The notes under the pieces were generated by a model. The model worked only from the letters and a program-made list of their open reading frames with translations. It made no database searches and was not told the DNA's origin. The position numbers were made by a program, and so were the translations under genes. Below are positions 33,550 to 41,832 of a stretch of 41,832 nt of DNA, piece after piece. This DNA comes from Parapedobacter luteus (GTDB lineage: Bacteria > Bacteroidota > Bacteroidia > Sphingobacteriales > Sphingobacteriaceae). The stretch spans positions 1 to 41,832 of the forward strand of contig NZ_FUYS01000018.1 in NCBI RefSeq assembly GCF_900168055.1, written 5' to 3'. Every line of letters starts with the position of its first letter. Position 1 is the stretch's first letter.

Positions 33550-35790
33550 TCAATTCTCAAATTTGCCGTAGATCTTACATATCCGAAACAGCACAGCTTG
33601 GATATCACGGCTTTGTAGAAAAATGCTGGTTTGGAGCAACGCTTGTTTACTGCCAATGTTTTTGCGCCGGATGATATCCAACTCATTTCCGAAATTGGTA
33701 TTGATGAATGTCCTGATTTCATTGCGGTTTTGGCGGAGCGAGGGGATATCAGGCCCGTCTTCCTCGTTAAGCTCGTTTATTGCAAGCCTGAAAAACCTAT
33801 CCATTTTGGCTCCCAGGTTCTCTAATGTGGTGATAAAACCGTTTGCAAGGGGTTCATGCAGGTTTTCGATGTATTGGAGGCTTTCGGTACTCAGGAATTT
33901 TGCCGATTGGAGCATATCTTGTATCAGGTCGGCGCCGTGAACGATGACTTCAGCAGAGCGTCGGTCGGCGGCGCCAAGCTGCCGGATGGCCCTGAGACTG
34001 TTCCGTTTCAACTTGTATGTGTAGTTAATTAATTCTGAAAGTTCCTTGTCCGCCTTCCTTATTGCAACCGCATCGCTGCTTCGTATACCATTCAAGATCG
34101 TGCTGTAATGGCCCGATACTTCAACGACCATGGTTACCAGCATATTCTTGCTGCGCATATAGACATCCAGATCCGGCTCTTCCAACAGGCTCAATCTGCT
34201 TTTTTCTTTTTTCGATTGGCGCTCCTTGTGGGCAAACTTGATATTGGAAATAACGATATAAATGACAACGATACCCAACAAAATACCTGTTGCTAACATT
34301 CCTTGGTAAATCACGAACGCAAAGAAAGCAGCTACGGAAAAAGCAAATAGCGCAGTGATAAACCACCCGCCTATTACACTGAGTACACCGGTGACCCGGT
34401 ATACGGCCGATTCACGGCCCCATGCCCGATCTGCCAGCGATGTGCCCATCGCCACCATGAACGTCACGTAGGTTGTCGACAGCGGGAGCTTCAAGGATGT
34501 TGCCCATGCGATTAGTATACTTGCCAATACCAGGTTGGTTCCTGCTCTTATCAGGTCAAAAGCAGGCGCGTCCTGGTCCACCCGAGTGGCCTTGCTCAGC
34601 TTATCCCGTTCAAAACTCAGGTTATATCGCCTTTTCACATTGCGCGGGATCACCGTATCAAAAAGATTGCCCAGTAACATGGCGGTTTTGACCACGCGCC
34701 TGGATACATTGTTGGGTTTGAAGCGGTCATCACTTCCATCTTCATCCTGTTTGCCCAGACTGATTTCTGTTTCGGTTACCTTTTTCGCTTTCGCGCTTAG
34801 CCAAATGGTCAACGCCATGACGAGTCCGGCAATCCCCAGCATATAAGCCGGAACGATGACATCGCTCGTCGCAAGGTAGTCCTGATATAACGCATCCGCG
34901 GCGACTCCGCTTTCTGCCCAGTTTTGGTATGCCATCAATCCGGCAATCGGAACGCCGATGAAATTGACCAAGTCGTTGCCGGCGAATGCCATTGCAAGGG
35001 AGAAAGTACCGGCTATTACCACAATCTTGATGGGATTAACCTGAAATTGACGCTGGAGCCAAAAGCAAATTGCTGTTGTGACAACAAGGATAAGCAGCAT
35101 AAAAACAGCGATGTTGTCATTCAACGCTTGTACCCATTCCGTCTGTGCCAATGTCGTGCCCTTGAGCCCTTTAATCAACAGGAAGTAAATGATCACGGTA
35201 ATGCCCATGCCGGAAAAGGGCGCTCCCAGGTTCTTCAGCCTTTTCTCGTATTGAAATGTAAACGCTGATCGGATGAAATACTGTACGGCCACACCTGCGG
35301 TGAAGGCGATTAAGATCGAAAGGAAAATACCTGAGATGATGGAGAATGTGCTCTCCATATTGATATATTTCATCACTTCGCCAATGGGCTCGCCTTTTTC
35401 GGCAGCAAAGAGGAAGCCCACCATTGCCGCAGCTCCCAACAATTCGAAGACAATGGAAACGGTCGTCGATGTGGGCAGTCCAAGTGCATTGAAGATATCA
35501 AACAGCACGATGTCAGCCAGCATGACTGCCAAAAATATCCACATCACCTTGTCGAATGTGAAATGCTGGGGCTGGAAAATTCCTTTGCGTGCAATCTCCA
35601 TCATCCCACTGGAGAAAAAGCACCCCGCTAATATCCCCGCAGATGCGATGAGGAGGATGTTTCGATAGGTCGTGACCTTACTACCGATTGCCGAATTCAA
35701 AAAATTCACGGCGTCGTTGCTCACTCCTACTACAATATCGGCAATGGCCAAGACGAGTAAAACGGCAACGATAAGCAACATATAGTCCAT
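33550..35790 (-). CDS. PiT-family phosphate transporter with C-terminal PhoU-like domain
   Basis: The 746-residue protein has a PiT/PNaS permease half (about 1-530, around 12 helices) with both family signatures: V-S-N-D-A-V-N-F-L-N-S-A-I-G (23-36) and A-G-N-D-L-V-N-F-I-G-V-P-I-A-G-L in the second repeat. After a charged linker (K-E-R-Q-S-K-K-E-K-S-R) comes a soluble PhoU/DUF47-like helical bundle (about 550-720), rich in E/R heptads. It should import phosphate with H+ or Na+; the tail probably senses or regulates. E. coli keeps these on separate proteins. It is not beside pho-box or pst genes here. The stop is 40 bp before a hairpin. Confidence 0.92.
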   Translation of the reverse strand: MDYMLLIVAVLLVLAIADIVVGVSNDAVNFLNSAIGSKVTTYRNILLIASAGILAGCFFSSGMMEIARKGIFQPQHFTFDKVMWIFLAVMLADIVLFDIFNALGLPTSTTVSIVFELLGAAAMVGFLFAAEKGEPIGEVMKYINMESTFSIISGIFLSILIAFTAGVAVQYFIRSAFTFQYEKRLKNLGAPFSGMGITVIIYFLLIKGLKGTTLAQTEWVQALNDNIAVFMLLILVVTTAICFWLQRQFQVNPIKIVVIAGTFSLAMAFAGNDLVNFIGVPIAGLMAYQNWAESGVAADALYQDYLATSDVIVPAYMLGIAGLVMALTIWLSAKAKKVTETEISLGKQDEDGSDDRFKPNNVSRRVVKTAMLLGNLFDTVIPRNVKRRYNLSFERDKLSKATRVDQDAPAFDLIRAGTNLVLASILIAWATSLKLPLSTTYVTFMVAMGTSLADRAWGRESAVYRVTGVLSVIGGWFITALFAFSVAAFFAFVIYQGMLATGILLGIVVIYIVISNIKFAHKERQSKKEKSRLSLLEEPDLDVYMRSKNMLVTMVVEVSGHYSTILNGIRSSDAVAIRKADKELSELINYTYKLKRNSLRAIRQLGAADRRSAEVIVHGADLIQDMLQSAKFLSTESLQYIENLHEPLANGFITTLENLGAKMDRFFRLAINELNEEDGPDIPSLRQNRNEIRTFINTNFGNELDIIRRKNIGSKQALLQTSIFLQSRDIQAVLFRICKIYGKFEN

Positions 35791-36165
35791 AATTACCTCA
35801 ACTGTAAATGACGCAAAAGTGTGAACACCATGTTAGTGGTCGGTTATCAATATGTTAAGTTAATGTTAATAAACGTTGCCGCACATCTATTCGTGTACGC
35901 ATTTATCCGGAATAGCCGCAAGCGGTGTCCAGTCGGCCGCATTGATATGTTCAAGAATAATACGGTTCCGGGTCAAATATACAAATTATTACGGCCCTTA
36001 CTCGGTAACTTCAATTTTATAGGAATAAACTGGCCGGGTGCGATAGCCACGTAAAGGCGGAGGATCTGGTACTTATCGTTGCGCATCCCGCCAGCGTTTA
36101 ATACCAGTTAAATAATGGAGCGATATGGCTGATGAAATATTGTGCGTTATACCTATACTTGCATC
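35791..36165. other. Divergent intergenic region
   Basis: About 375 bp separate the divergent PiT and PAS-kinase genes. A TATATTTG -7-like box for the PiT gene is visible on the minus strand (plus CAAATATA, 35974-35981), but no -33 box fits it at 19-21 bp. Upstream of the kinase no convincing box was found. GTG 36142 is an in-frame codon before the chosen kinase start. No gene is recognised. Confidence 0.45.
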
Positions 36166-39100
36166 ATGGAACAAAAGCAGCCCTTTCAGCCGATCGGCGA
36201 AATAAATAACATCTTTGTCGACCATGCGCCGGCGATGATGTGGATCGCCTCGCCTGATAAACGGCGTTATGTCTTCAGTTCCGGTTGGTTGCGTTTTACC
36301 GGCCGAACATTGGAGCAAGAACGGAACGGTGGCTGGACGGAGGGTATCCACGCGGATGACCAGCGCCGTTGTTCCACAGCCTATGCGGTCGCTTTTGATG
36401 CTCGCGAAGCCTTTAGGTTGACATATCGGCTGCGAAGGCATGATGGAGCATATCGCTGGGTTGTAGATGCGGGTACACCCCACTACCTCGCTGACGGCAC
36501 GTTTGCCGGCTATGTCGGGGCATGCATGGATATCGAGGAGCTCACAGGGCCCGGGGGCGGGGGAGAGGGAGTGGGCGGCGCGCACCGCGCTACTTATCCG
36601 TCAAACGACGAACCGGACGCAATCGAAGAAAAGGCCGCTGCCGTTGCTGACGAATTGCAAACAACTACCGACGGGCTCGCGGAGCGCGCATATCGGACGC
36701 GCAGTATCATTGCCAACGCTCCCTTCCCGATCGCGGTTTACACCGGCCGTGAAATGCGTATCGTAGAAGCCAATCAAGCGATTATAGACGTTTGGGGAAA
36801 AGGGAGTGACGTGATCGGAAAGCGGTATGCGGAGGTGTTGCCCGAATTGGCCGACCAGCAGATTTATGAACAACTTGATGCGGTGTATACCACCGGCGTA
36901 CCGTTTAATGCCCGGAACCAGCGGGTGGATCTAGTCATCCTTGGCGAGCGGAAGACGTTTTACTTCAACTACAGCTTCACACCGTTGAAGGACCGTGCCG
37001 GAAACATATATGGGGTAATGAACACCGCGGCAGACGTGACGGATGCGGTGCTGGCCAAGCAGCGCATTGAGCAAAGCGAAAAAATGCTTTATAATGCGAT
37101 TCTTCAGGCACCGGTAGCCATGTGCTTTATGACCGGACCGGAACATGTCATTGAGGTGGCCAATACCTTGATGATAGCGCTATGGGGAAGGCCGCGGAAA
37201 ACCGTGATGCACAGACCAATCGCCGAGGCGCTACCCGAAATTATGGGGCAGGGGCTCGAACAATGGATCGATCACGCTTACCGTACGGGCGAAACTTACC
37301 AAGCTTACGAGCAACCTATCATGCTACTGCGCGATGGACAAATCGATACCGTCTATCAGAACCTTGTTTATCAGGCGTATCGCGATGGCGACGGTGCGAT
37401 CACCGGCGTGATAGCTATTGCCACTGATGTATCTGCGCAGGTAAAAGCAAAGTTTGAAGCAGAACGGGCTTACGAGCAGTTCCGGCTGGCCAAAGAAGCA
37501 GCGCAGCTCGGCATGTTTGATCTGGATGTTAAAAGTGGCAAGCTGGATTGGGATGAGCGGTGCAGGGCACTGTTCGGTGTTGACCATGAGGACCAGGTGA
37601 CTTACGAAAAGGATTTTCTGGATGGCTTATACCCGCATGACCGCGAACACGTGCAGATGGCAGTCAGTGATGCACTTGACAAGACCAAAACCGGCGGACG
37701 CTATGATATCGAATACCGCACCGGCGGCCACGCAAACAAGCCGTTGCGCTGGATACGGGCAAAAGGTAAGGTTTATTTTGACGATCACGACAACCCACTG
37801 CGGTTTATCGGCTGTGTGCAGGATGTTACGGAACAAAAGGTAAACGAGATAGCGCTCCAGGAGAGTGTCGAGCGGAAAGCACGGCTGGCCGCAATCGTGG
37901 AAACATCGGACGATGCGATTGTCAGTAAAACGCTTCAGGGCATGATTACCAGCTGGAATAAAGCGGCTCAGCGGATGTTCGGCTATACCCCGGAGGAGGC
38001 GATTGGCCAGCATATTTCATTGATCATCCCGCGCGCTCGCCTGCCTGAGGAGGATTATATTATCGGTGAGATCCGTGCGGGCAATAGGGTAGATCACTTC
38101 AATACCATCCGGGTGACCAAGGACGGGCGCGAGATTCCGCTGTCAATCACCGTATCGCCGCTGGTCGACGATGATGGCCATATCATCGGCGCATCCAAAA
38201 TCGCGCGTGACATCAGCGCAGAAACAGCAGCGCAGGAGTCTACCCGCCGCTATACCGAGCGGCTGGAAATCATCAATTCGATGGTCAATAGTCTCTCCGA
38301 AGATCTCGATTTGCATAAAACACTGCAAAAGCTTACCGATAGCACAACGGCATTGACGGGGGCGAAGTTCGGTGCGTTCTTCTATAACGAGACCGACCGC
38401 GACGGACAGTCGCACGTGTTGTATACCCTTTCCGGCGCAACACCTGAAGACTTTAAAGATATCGGTATGCCGCGCGACACAGCGATGTTGCATCCCACGT
38501 TCTCCGGTCAGGGCGCCGTCCGCGTGGACGATATCACGAAAGACCCCCGTTATGGCAGGAATCAGCCGCATTATGGCATGCCAGCAGGCCATCTGCCGGT
38601 AACAAGTTACCTCGCTGTACCGGTATCGTCGCGTTCCGGACGGGTACTGGGCGGGCTGTTTCTCGGCCATCCCGAGCCTGGCAAGTTTACCGCAGACCAT
38701 GAAAGCTTGGTAGTCTCGATTGCTGCCCAAGCCGCCATTGCATTGGACAATGCCAAGCTATATGAAGAAGTTAAGGCGTTGAATGACAAAAAAAATGAGT
38801 TCATTGGTTTGGCAAGCCATGAGTTGAAAACACCGTTGACCAGTGTCAATGCTTATTTGCAGATATTGGAAAGACTGCCTCTCGACGATCAAAGCAAGCA
38901 GTTTATTCAAAAGGCGTTGCGTCAGATGAAAAAGCTGATAACGCTCGTCAACGATCTATTGGATATATCCAAAATCGAAGCAGGGAAACTTGAGCTGAAA
39001 ATGGCTACGTTCGACCTGAAGAAACTTATGGAAGAGACCATCGAGCTCATCGCGCATACCAATGAAAAATACCGCATTGTGTTTGATACCACGGTTGATT

Positions 39101-39462
39101 CGTGTATAATATACAGCGACTACCTGCGTGTCGAGCAGGTGGTTACCAACTTGCTCACCAATGCCATTAAGTATTCGCCTGATGCGGACGAGGTGAGAGT
39201 TAGTCTCAATTGCACGGAAGACGAGATAAAGGTGGGCGTCCAGGATTTCGGGCGCGGCATACCTGCGGCCAAACTTCAGCACATATTTTCAAGGTTTTAC
39301 CGGGTTGACGATATCACCCAGCATACCACATCAGGTTTGGGTATCGGTTTATATCTATGCGATGAGATCATCAGCAGGCTCAATGGCAGGCTATGGGCTG
39401 AAAGTGAAGTTGGGTATGGAAGCACGTTTTGGTTTACGCTTCCTACAAGTACACAGCAATGA
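36166..39462 (+). CDS. Soluble multi-PAS/GAF sensor histidine kinase
   Basis: The 1098-residue kinase has no transmembrane segment. In order: PAS1 (about 10-130), a G/E-rich linker (G-P-G-G-G-G-E-G-V-G-G), PAS2 (180-300), PAS3 (310-430), PAS4 (445-570, PAS_3-type), PAS5 (575-705, S-D-D-A-I-V-S-K-T-L-Q-G-M-I-T-S-W-N-K-A-A), a GAF domain (720-880), HisKA with phospho-acceptor in F-I-G-L-A-S-H-E-L-K-T-P-L, and HATPase_c (N-A-I-K-Y-S, G-R-G-I, G-L-G-I-G-L-Y). It should sense a cytoplasmic cue such as redox, ligand or light and phosphorylate an unlinked regulator; no receiver or response regulator is adjacent. I preferred ATG 36166 over GTG 36142. Confidence 0.92.
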   Translation: MEQKQPFQPIGEINNIFVDHAPAMMWIASPDKRRYVFSSGWLRFTGRTLEQERNGGWTEGIHADDQRRCSTAYAVAFDAREAFRLTYRLRRHDGAYRWVVDAGTPHYLADGTFAGYVGACMDIEELTGPGGGGEGVGGAHRATYPSNDEPDAIEEKAAAVADELQTTTDGLAERAYRTRSIIANAPFPIAVYTGREMRIVEANQAIIDVWGKGSDVIGKRYAEVLPELADQQIYEQLDAVYTTGVPFNARNQRVDLVILGERKTFYFNYSFTPLKDRAGNIYGVMNTAADVTDAVLAKQRIEQSEKMLYNAILQAPVAMCFMTGPEHVIEVANTLMIALWGRPRKTVMHRPIAEALPEIMGQGLEQWIDHAYRTGETYQAYEQPIMLLRDGQIDTVYQNLVYQAYRDGDGAITGVIAIATDVSAQVKAKFEAERAYEQFRLAKEAAQLGMFDLDVKSGKLDWDERCRALFGVDHEDQVTYEKDFLDGLYPHDREHVQMAVSDALDKTKTGGRYDIEYRTGGHANKPLRWIRAKGKVYFDDHDNPLRFIGCVQDVTEQKVNEIALQESVERKARLAAIVETSDDAIVSKTLQGMITSWNKAAQRMFGYTPEEAIGQHISLIIPRARLPEEDYIIGEIRAGNRVDHFNTIRVTKDGREIPLSITVSPLVDDDGHIIGASKIARDISAETAAQESTRRYTERLEIINSMVNSLSEDLDLHKTLQKLTDSTTALTGAKFGAFFYNETDRDGQSHVLYTLSGATPEDFKDIGMPRDTAMLHPTFSGQGAVRVDDITKDPRYGRNQPHYGMPAGHLPVTSYLAVPVSSRSGRVLGGLFLGHPEPGKFTADHESLVVSIAAQAAIALDNAKLYEEVKALNDKKNEFIGLASHELKTPLTSVNAYLQILERLPLDDQSKQFIQKALRQMKKLITLVNDLLDISKIEAGKLELKMATFDLKKLMEETIELIAHTNEKYRIVFDTTVDSCIIYSDYLRVEQVVTNLLTNAIKYSPDADEVRVSLNCTEDEIKVGVQDFGRGIPAAKLQHIFSRFYRVDDITQHTTSGLGIGLYLCDEIISRLNGRLWAESEVGYGSTFWFTLPTSTQQ

Positions 39463-39609
39463 CATCGGGCATCTGGTGGCATTCCCTGCGCAGTTCCCGG
39501 GTGGTCTGGGTGTTACTGGATTACCTAAACAGACTTCCTTTGTGTGGCTAAACCAAGCTAAACTAAGCAATATAATATTATCTTATTATTGTGTAGCACG
39601 TTGAATTAT

Positions 39610-40617
39610 TTAATAGTCGGCCACTTCGTCTTCGTTATTAATCTTTTTAATTCTTTTCGTTGAGCGACCTCGCTTGTCAAATCGATAACTGACAGCAAAA
39701 TTTATATCCCTTATGACTTGCTCTCTGTGATATTCTTGCAAGAAATATATTGAACTGATTGTACTATTTATAGTAACAGAATTAACGAATGGGTTTGCCA
39801 CATTTAAAGTAAATGTCAACCTATCATTTAAGTAAGATTTATTGCAGCTAAAGGCATGGAAAAAAAAGCCATTTGTAGTTCCTTGTAATCGCACCATTTG
39901 GCCAGAATAACCCGAAAAAAATTGTGCATTCCATCCGTCATTAAACTTATAATTCATAAACATATAAGCGAATCCTAATACCCCGTCGTTTTCAAAATAC
40001 TCAGAACCTAAAGATCCTTTTAACAAAACATAATTGAGATTGCCAGATAGTGATAGCATGAATTTTTTCCCGAAAGATTTAGATACATTTGTATTAAGCC
40101 CTATTTGATGCCTTATTCCCGTATTTCCATATGTTGTTCGGCTTATTGAGTCTGTACCAATTTCTGTAACGCTCTGTATCGCATTGTTTGTTAGCGTATA
40201 TGAAGTACCAATCACAATATTTGCTTTTTTAAACGAACTATAGTCCAAGTCAAATTTATGGTTTCTTACTGCTGAAAGATTGGGATTTCCAAAACTCAAG
40301 TAACGAGGGTCGCTAATTATAGGATAGGGGTTTAATAATTCTATATTGGGCCGCTGTACCCTGCTGGTGTATCCCAATTTTATACTATTAGTGGTGCTTA
40401 GTTTCCTTTGTAATATTATTGTTGGGAGCACATTCAAAAACGTGCTTGAAAAGGCTTCTGTTGTGTTTTCCATGCCCACGCTCTGCATACGGGTCACCTC
40501 AAGTCGCGCACCAGCCTTTATCCCCCAATTCTTATAGTTAAGTGTATAGGTATTGTATCCTCCAAAAATATATTGATTATGCCTAAAATCATCGTGTCGG
40601 CTTCCCCCAATTAAGAC
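39610..40617 (-). pseudogene. Outer-membrane beta-barrel protein, 3' part cut by IS3 element
   Basis: The reading frame is open from the IS boundary at 40617 to the stop at 39610, 336 codons. It is full of amphipathic strands (Y-T-L-N-Y-K-N-W-G-I-K-A-G-A-R-L-E, I-V-I-G-T-S-Y-T-L-T-N-N, L-S-L-S-G-N-L-N-Y) and carries V-Q-R-P-N-I-E-L-L-N-P-Y-P, typical of the OMP_b-brl_3 family of TonB-dependent-receptor-like barrels. The end of the barrel is read, then a basic tail (K-R-G-R-S-T-K-R-I-K-K). The N-terminal part is missing; it should lie beyond the IS, outside the window. The real frame goes past the annotated-looking GTG at 40497. Confidence 0.78.
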
Positions 40618-40665
40618 TGCGTAATTTTACAAAATTCTCATCAAATTAACCTAAACCTAACTGCC

Positions 40666-41502
40666 CTAACACGCCTGTTTATCGCCTTCAAAAGCCGAAA
40701 GAGTAGCATATTCCGTTGGCGACATATTACCCAGGCTGTCGTGCGGTCTGTGATTGTTGTAGTCATCCATCCATTGCCAGGTAATTTCCCTCACTTCATC
40801 CAGGGTGTCAAACAGGTAACAGTCCAGCACATTATCGCGGTAGGTCCCGTTCAATCTTTCCACAAAACCGTTCTGCGTGGGCTTGCCGGGCTGAATGTAG
40901 ATAAACTCAATGCCGTTGACCATACTCCATTCCGTTAAAAGCTGGGATATGAACTCCGGGCCGTTGTCCATCCTGATTTTCCCCGGCTTACCCCTGCGTT
41001 TGATCAGGTGGTTCAATACCCAGACGACCCGGGAACTGCGCAGGGAATAGTCCACTTCGATATGCAGCGCTTCCCTGTTGAAATCATCCATTACGTTGAA
41101 AGAACGGAACCGTCGGCCATTGCTTAGTGCGTCGCTCATAAAGTCCATAGACCAGGTGTCGTTGGGCGATATGGGTTTAACAAGCGGCTGCTTTATCCTT
41201 TGCGGCAACCGCCGCTTTGCTTTCCTCCTGATGTTCAGTCCAATGAGCCTGTATACCCGGTGGACGCGCTTGTGGTTCCAGCAATGGCCCTCCCGGCGTA
41301 ATCTCCTGAACGCTTTCCAGAAACCTTCACGCGGGAAATCCTCCGCTTTCTGACGTAGGGCTGATTCCACATCGCTATCGTCACGTATACTGTTATAATA
41401 GTAACACGTCTTGCTCAATCCCAACACCCGGCACGCCCTGCTGATGCCTTTCCCTGACTCCATCAATTCCTGGGCAATCTGTTTTTTCTGGCAGGGCTTC
41501 AA
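40666..41502 (-). CDS. IS3-family transposase OrfB (DDE integrase domain)
   Basis: The 278-residue orfB product has the HTH_21-type start ([16 protein letters not shown]) and an rve catalytic domain with the complete DDE triad: D in T-W-S-M-D-F-M, D in [10 protein letters not shown] and E in [11 protein letters not shown]. Its reading frame starts at TTG (41502) without an ATG, so it is probably made by -1 frameshifting from orfA at the A-AAA-AAG heptamer (minus strand, 41511 down to 41505). All three residues and the C-terminus look intact, so the element may be active. Confidence 0.93.
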   Translation of the reverse strand: MKPCQKKQIAQELMESGKGISRACRVLGLSKTCYYYNSIRDDSDVESALRQKAEDFPREGFWKAFRRLRREGHCWNHKRVHRVYRLIGLNIRRKAKRRLPQRIKQPLVKPISPNDTWSMDFMSDALSNGRRFRSFNVMDDFNREALHIEVDYSLRSSRVVWVLNHLIKRRGKPGKIRMDNGPEFISQLLTEWSMVNGIEFIYIQPGKPTQNGFVERLNGTYRDNVLDCYLFDTLDEVREITWQWMDDYNNHRPHDSLGNMSPTEYATLSAFEGDKQAC

Positions 41503-41765
41503 AGCTTTTTTGCAATCACTTCCCTGGCCGCCTCTAAATCCAGGGCAAGCTCTGCATACATACGCTTAAGCTTACGGTTTTCTTCCTCAAGTTCTTTCAC
41601 ACGTTTCAGCTCGCTGCCGTCAAGCCCGCCGTATCGCTGCCGCCATTTGTAAAATGAGGCGGCACTAACACCATGTTCTCGCGTGAGTTCCTGAACGCTT
41701 TTTCCTGCCTCGAACTCCTTAAGGATCCTGCTGATCTGCTCCGGTTTGAATCGTTTCCCTTTCAT
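41499..41765 (-). CDS. IS3-family transposase OrfA (helix-turn-helix)
   Basis: The 88-residue protein has a transposase_8/HTH domain ([32 protein letters not shown]) and a leucine-zipper-like coiled coil ([18 protein letters not shown]) for dimerisation. It binds the element's ends. The stop TGA (41501-41499) overlaps the orfB frame; the slippery A-AAA-AAG just before it (GCA AAA AAG CTT TGA) permits the OrfAB fusion transposase. Confidence 0.93.
   Translation of the reverse strand: MKGKRFKPEQISRILKEFEAGKSVQELTREHGVSAASFYKWRQRYGGLDGSELKRVKELEEENRKLKRMYAELALDLEAAREVIAKKL
41505..41511 (-). promoter_or_regulatory. Programmed -1 frameshift heptamer A-AAA-AAG
   Basis: On the minus strand orfA ends GCA AAA AAG CTT TGA. 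The heptamer A AAA AAG is in the correct phase for -1 slippage (codons AAA AAG slipping), the canonical IS3-family signal. After slippage the frame continues directly into orfB. No downstream stimulatory hairpin was clearly seen. Confidence 0.85.
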
Positions 41766-41832
41766 AATACACCGTTAAAGTTATCAATCATTTTTCTATT
41801 CTCTAACAGTCTTTTTTTCAGGGAAGCTTACA

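Larger units (their letters stand above)
40618..41832 (-). mobile_element. IS3-family insertion sequence (IS150-like), one end at window edge
   Basis: The element carries orfA (41499-41765) and orfB (40666-41502). Read leftward, the sequence starts TGTAAGCTTCCCTGAAAAAA at 41832, which looks like an IS3/IS150-type terminal repeat, so the window may end exactly at or inside the IS end. The other end is set at 40618 by the resumption of the beta-barrel reading frame; it would end ...TTACGCA, giving TG...CA termini, but the inverted repeat is poor. The 3-bp target duplication cannot be checked. Confidence 0.7.

Noticed and set aside
36153-36160. TATACTTG as promoter box for the PAS kinase
   Set aside because: It lies only 5 bp before the start codon, so the transcript would begin within the gene.
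1-41832. CRISPR array, tRNA, rRNA
   Set aside because: No regularly spaced repeats and no tRNA or rRNA sequence were recognised on either strand. A covariance-model scan would be decisive.

Overview
The window looks like about 42 kb of a Bacteroidota chromosome, most likely Sphingobacteriaceae (Pedobacter/Parapedobacter-like; the genus is inference). The basis is a SusC/SusD pair, PepSY-like, NIPSNAP and OMP_b-brl_3-type proteins, a PiT-PhoU fusion, and promoters of the Bacteroidota type (TTG/TTTG, 19 bp, TAnnTTTG). No rRNA, tRNA or CRISPR array was seen. Both ends lie in insertion sequences: the C-terminus of an IS21-family IstB at the left, and an IS3-family element at the right. Each IS has cut a neighbouring gene, so the window may be a contig bounded by repeats.

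Layout. 1-1042: IS21 end abutting a 5'-truncated metallophosphoesterase. 1461-3857: cold-shock-domain protein, NIPSNAP protein, EamA exporter. 3972-7260: operon of response regulator, histidine kinase, predicted envelope protein and PepSY-like secreted protein. 7354-12757: imuA-imuB-dnaE2 translesion mutagenesis cassette, with a good promoter that has a palindrome between its boxes (candidate LexA site). 12836-13311: remnant of a MacB/FtsX-type permease scattered over three frames. 13244-16050: KefB-type antiporter and a small unknown protein.

16276-30030 is the most interesting part: a carbohydrate-utilisation locus of a GntR/LBD regulator, an esterase (frameshifted here), SusC, SusD, a class I DapA/NanA-type aldolase, a BNR/sialidase-like protein, an FAD-dependent oxidoreductase with an N-terminal sandwich-like module, a sodium/solute symporter fused to a periplasmic helical-repeat domain, and a class II HpcH/HpaI aldolase. 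A repeated operator-like sequence sits at the same offset over the -33 box of both the regulator promoter and the operon promoter, so the GntR protein probably controls itself and the locus. The predicted logic is import across the outer membrane by SusCD, periplasmic trimming, oxidation of a sugar, symport of the product, and retro-aldol cleavage of 2-keto-3-deoxy acids. The substrate is not known; a sialic-acid-like or sugar-acid-containing glycan is only a hypothesis.

30024-39462: AraC regulator, alpha/beta hydrolase, YdeI-family protein, DinB-family protein, PiT phosphate transporter with PhoU-like tail, and a large soluble multi-PAS histidine kinase. 39610-41832: C-terminal part of an outer-membrane beta-barrel protein interrupted by the IS3-family element, which shows a canonical A-AAA-AAG frameshift site.
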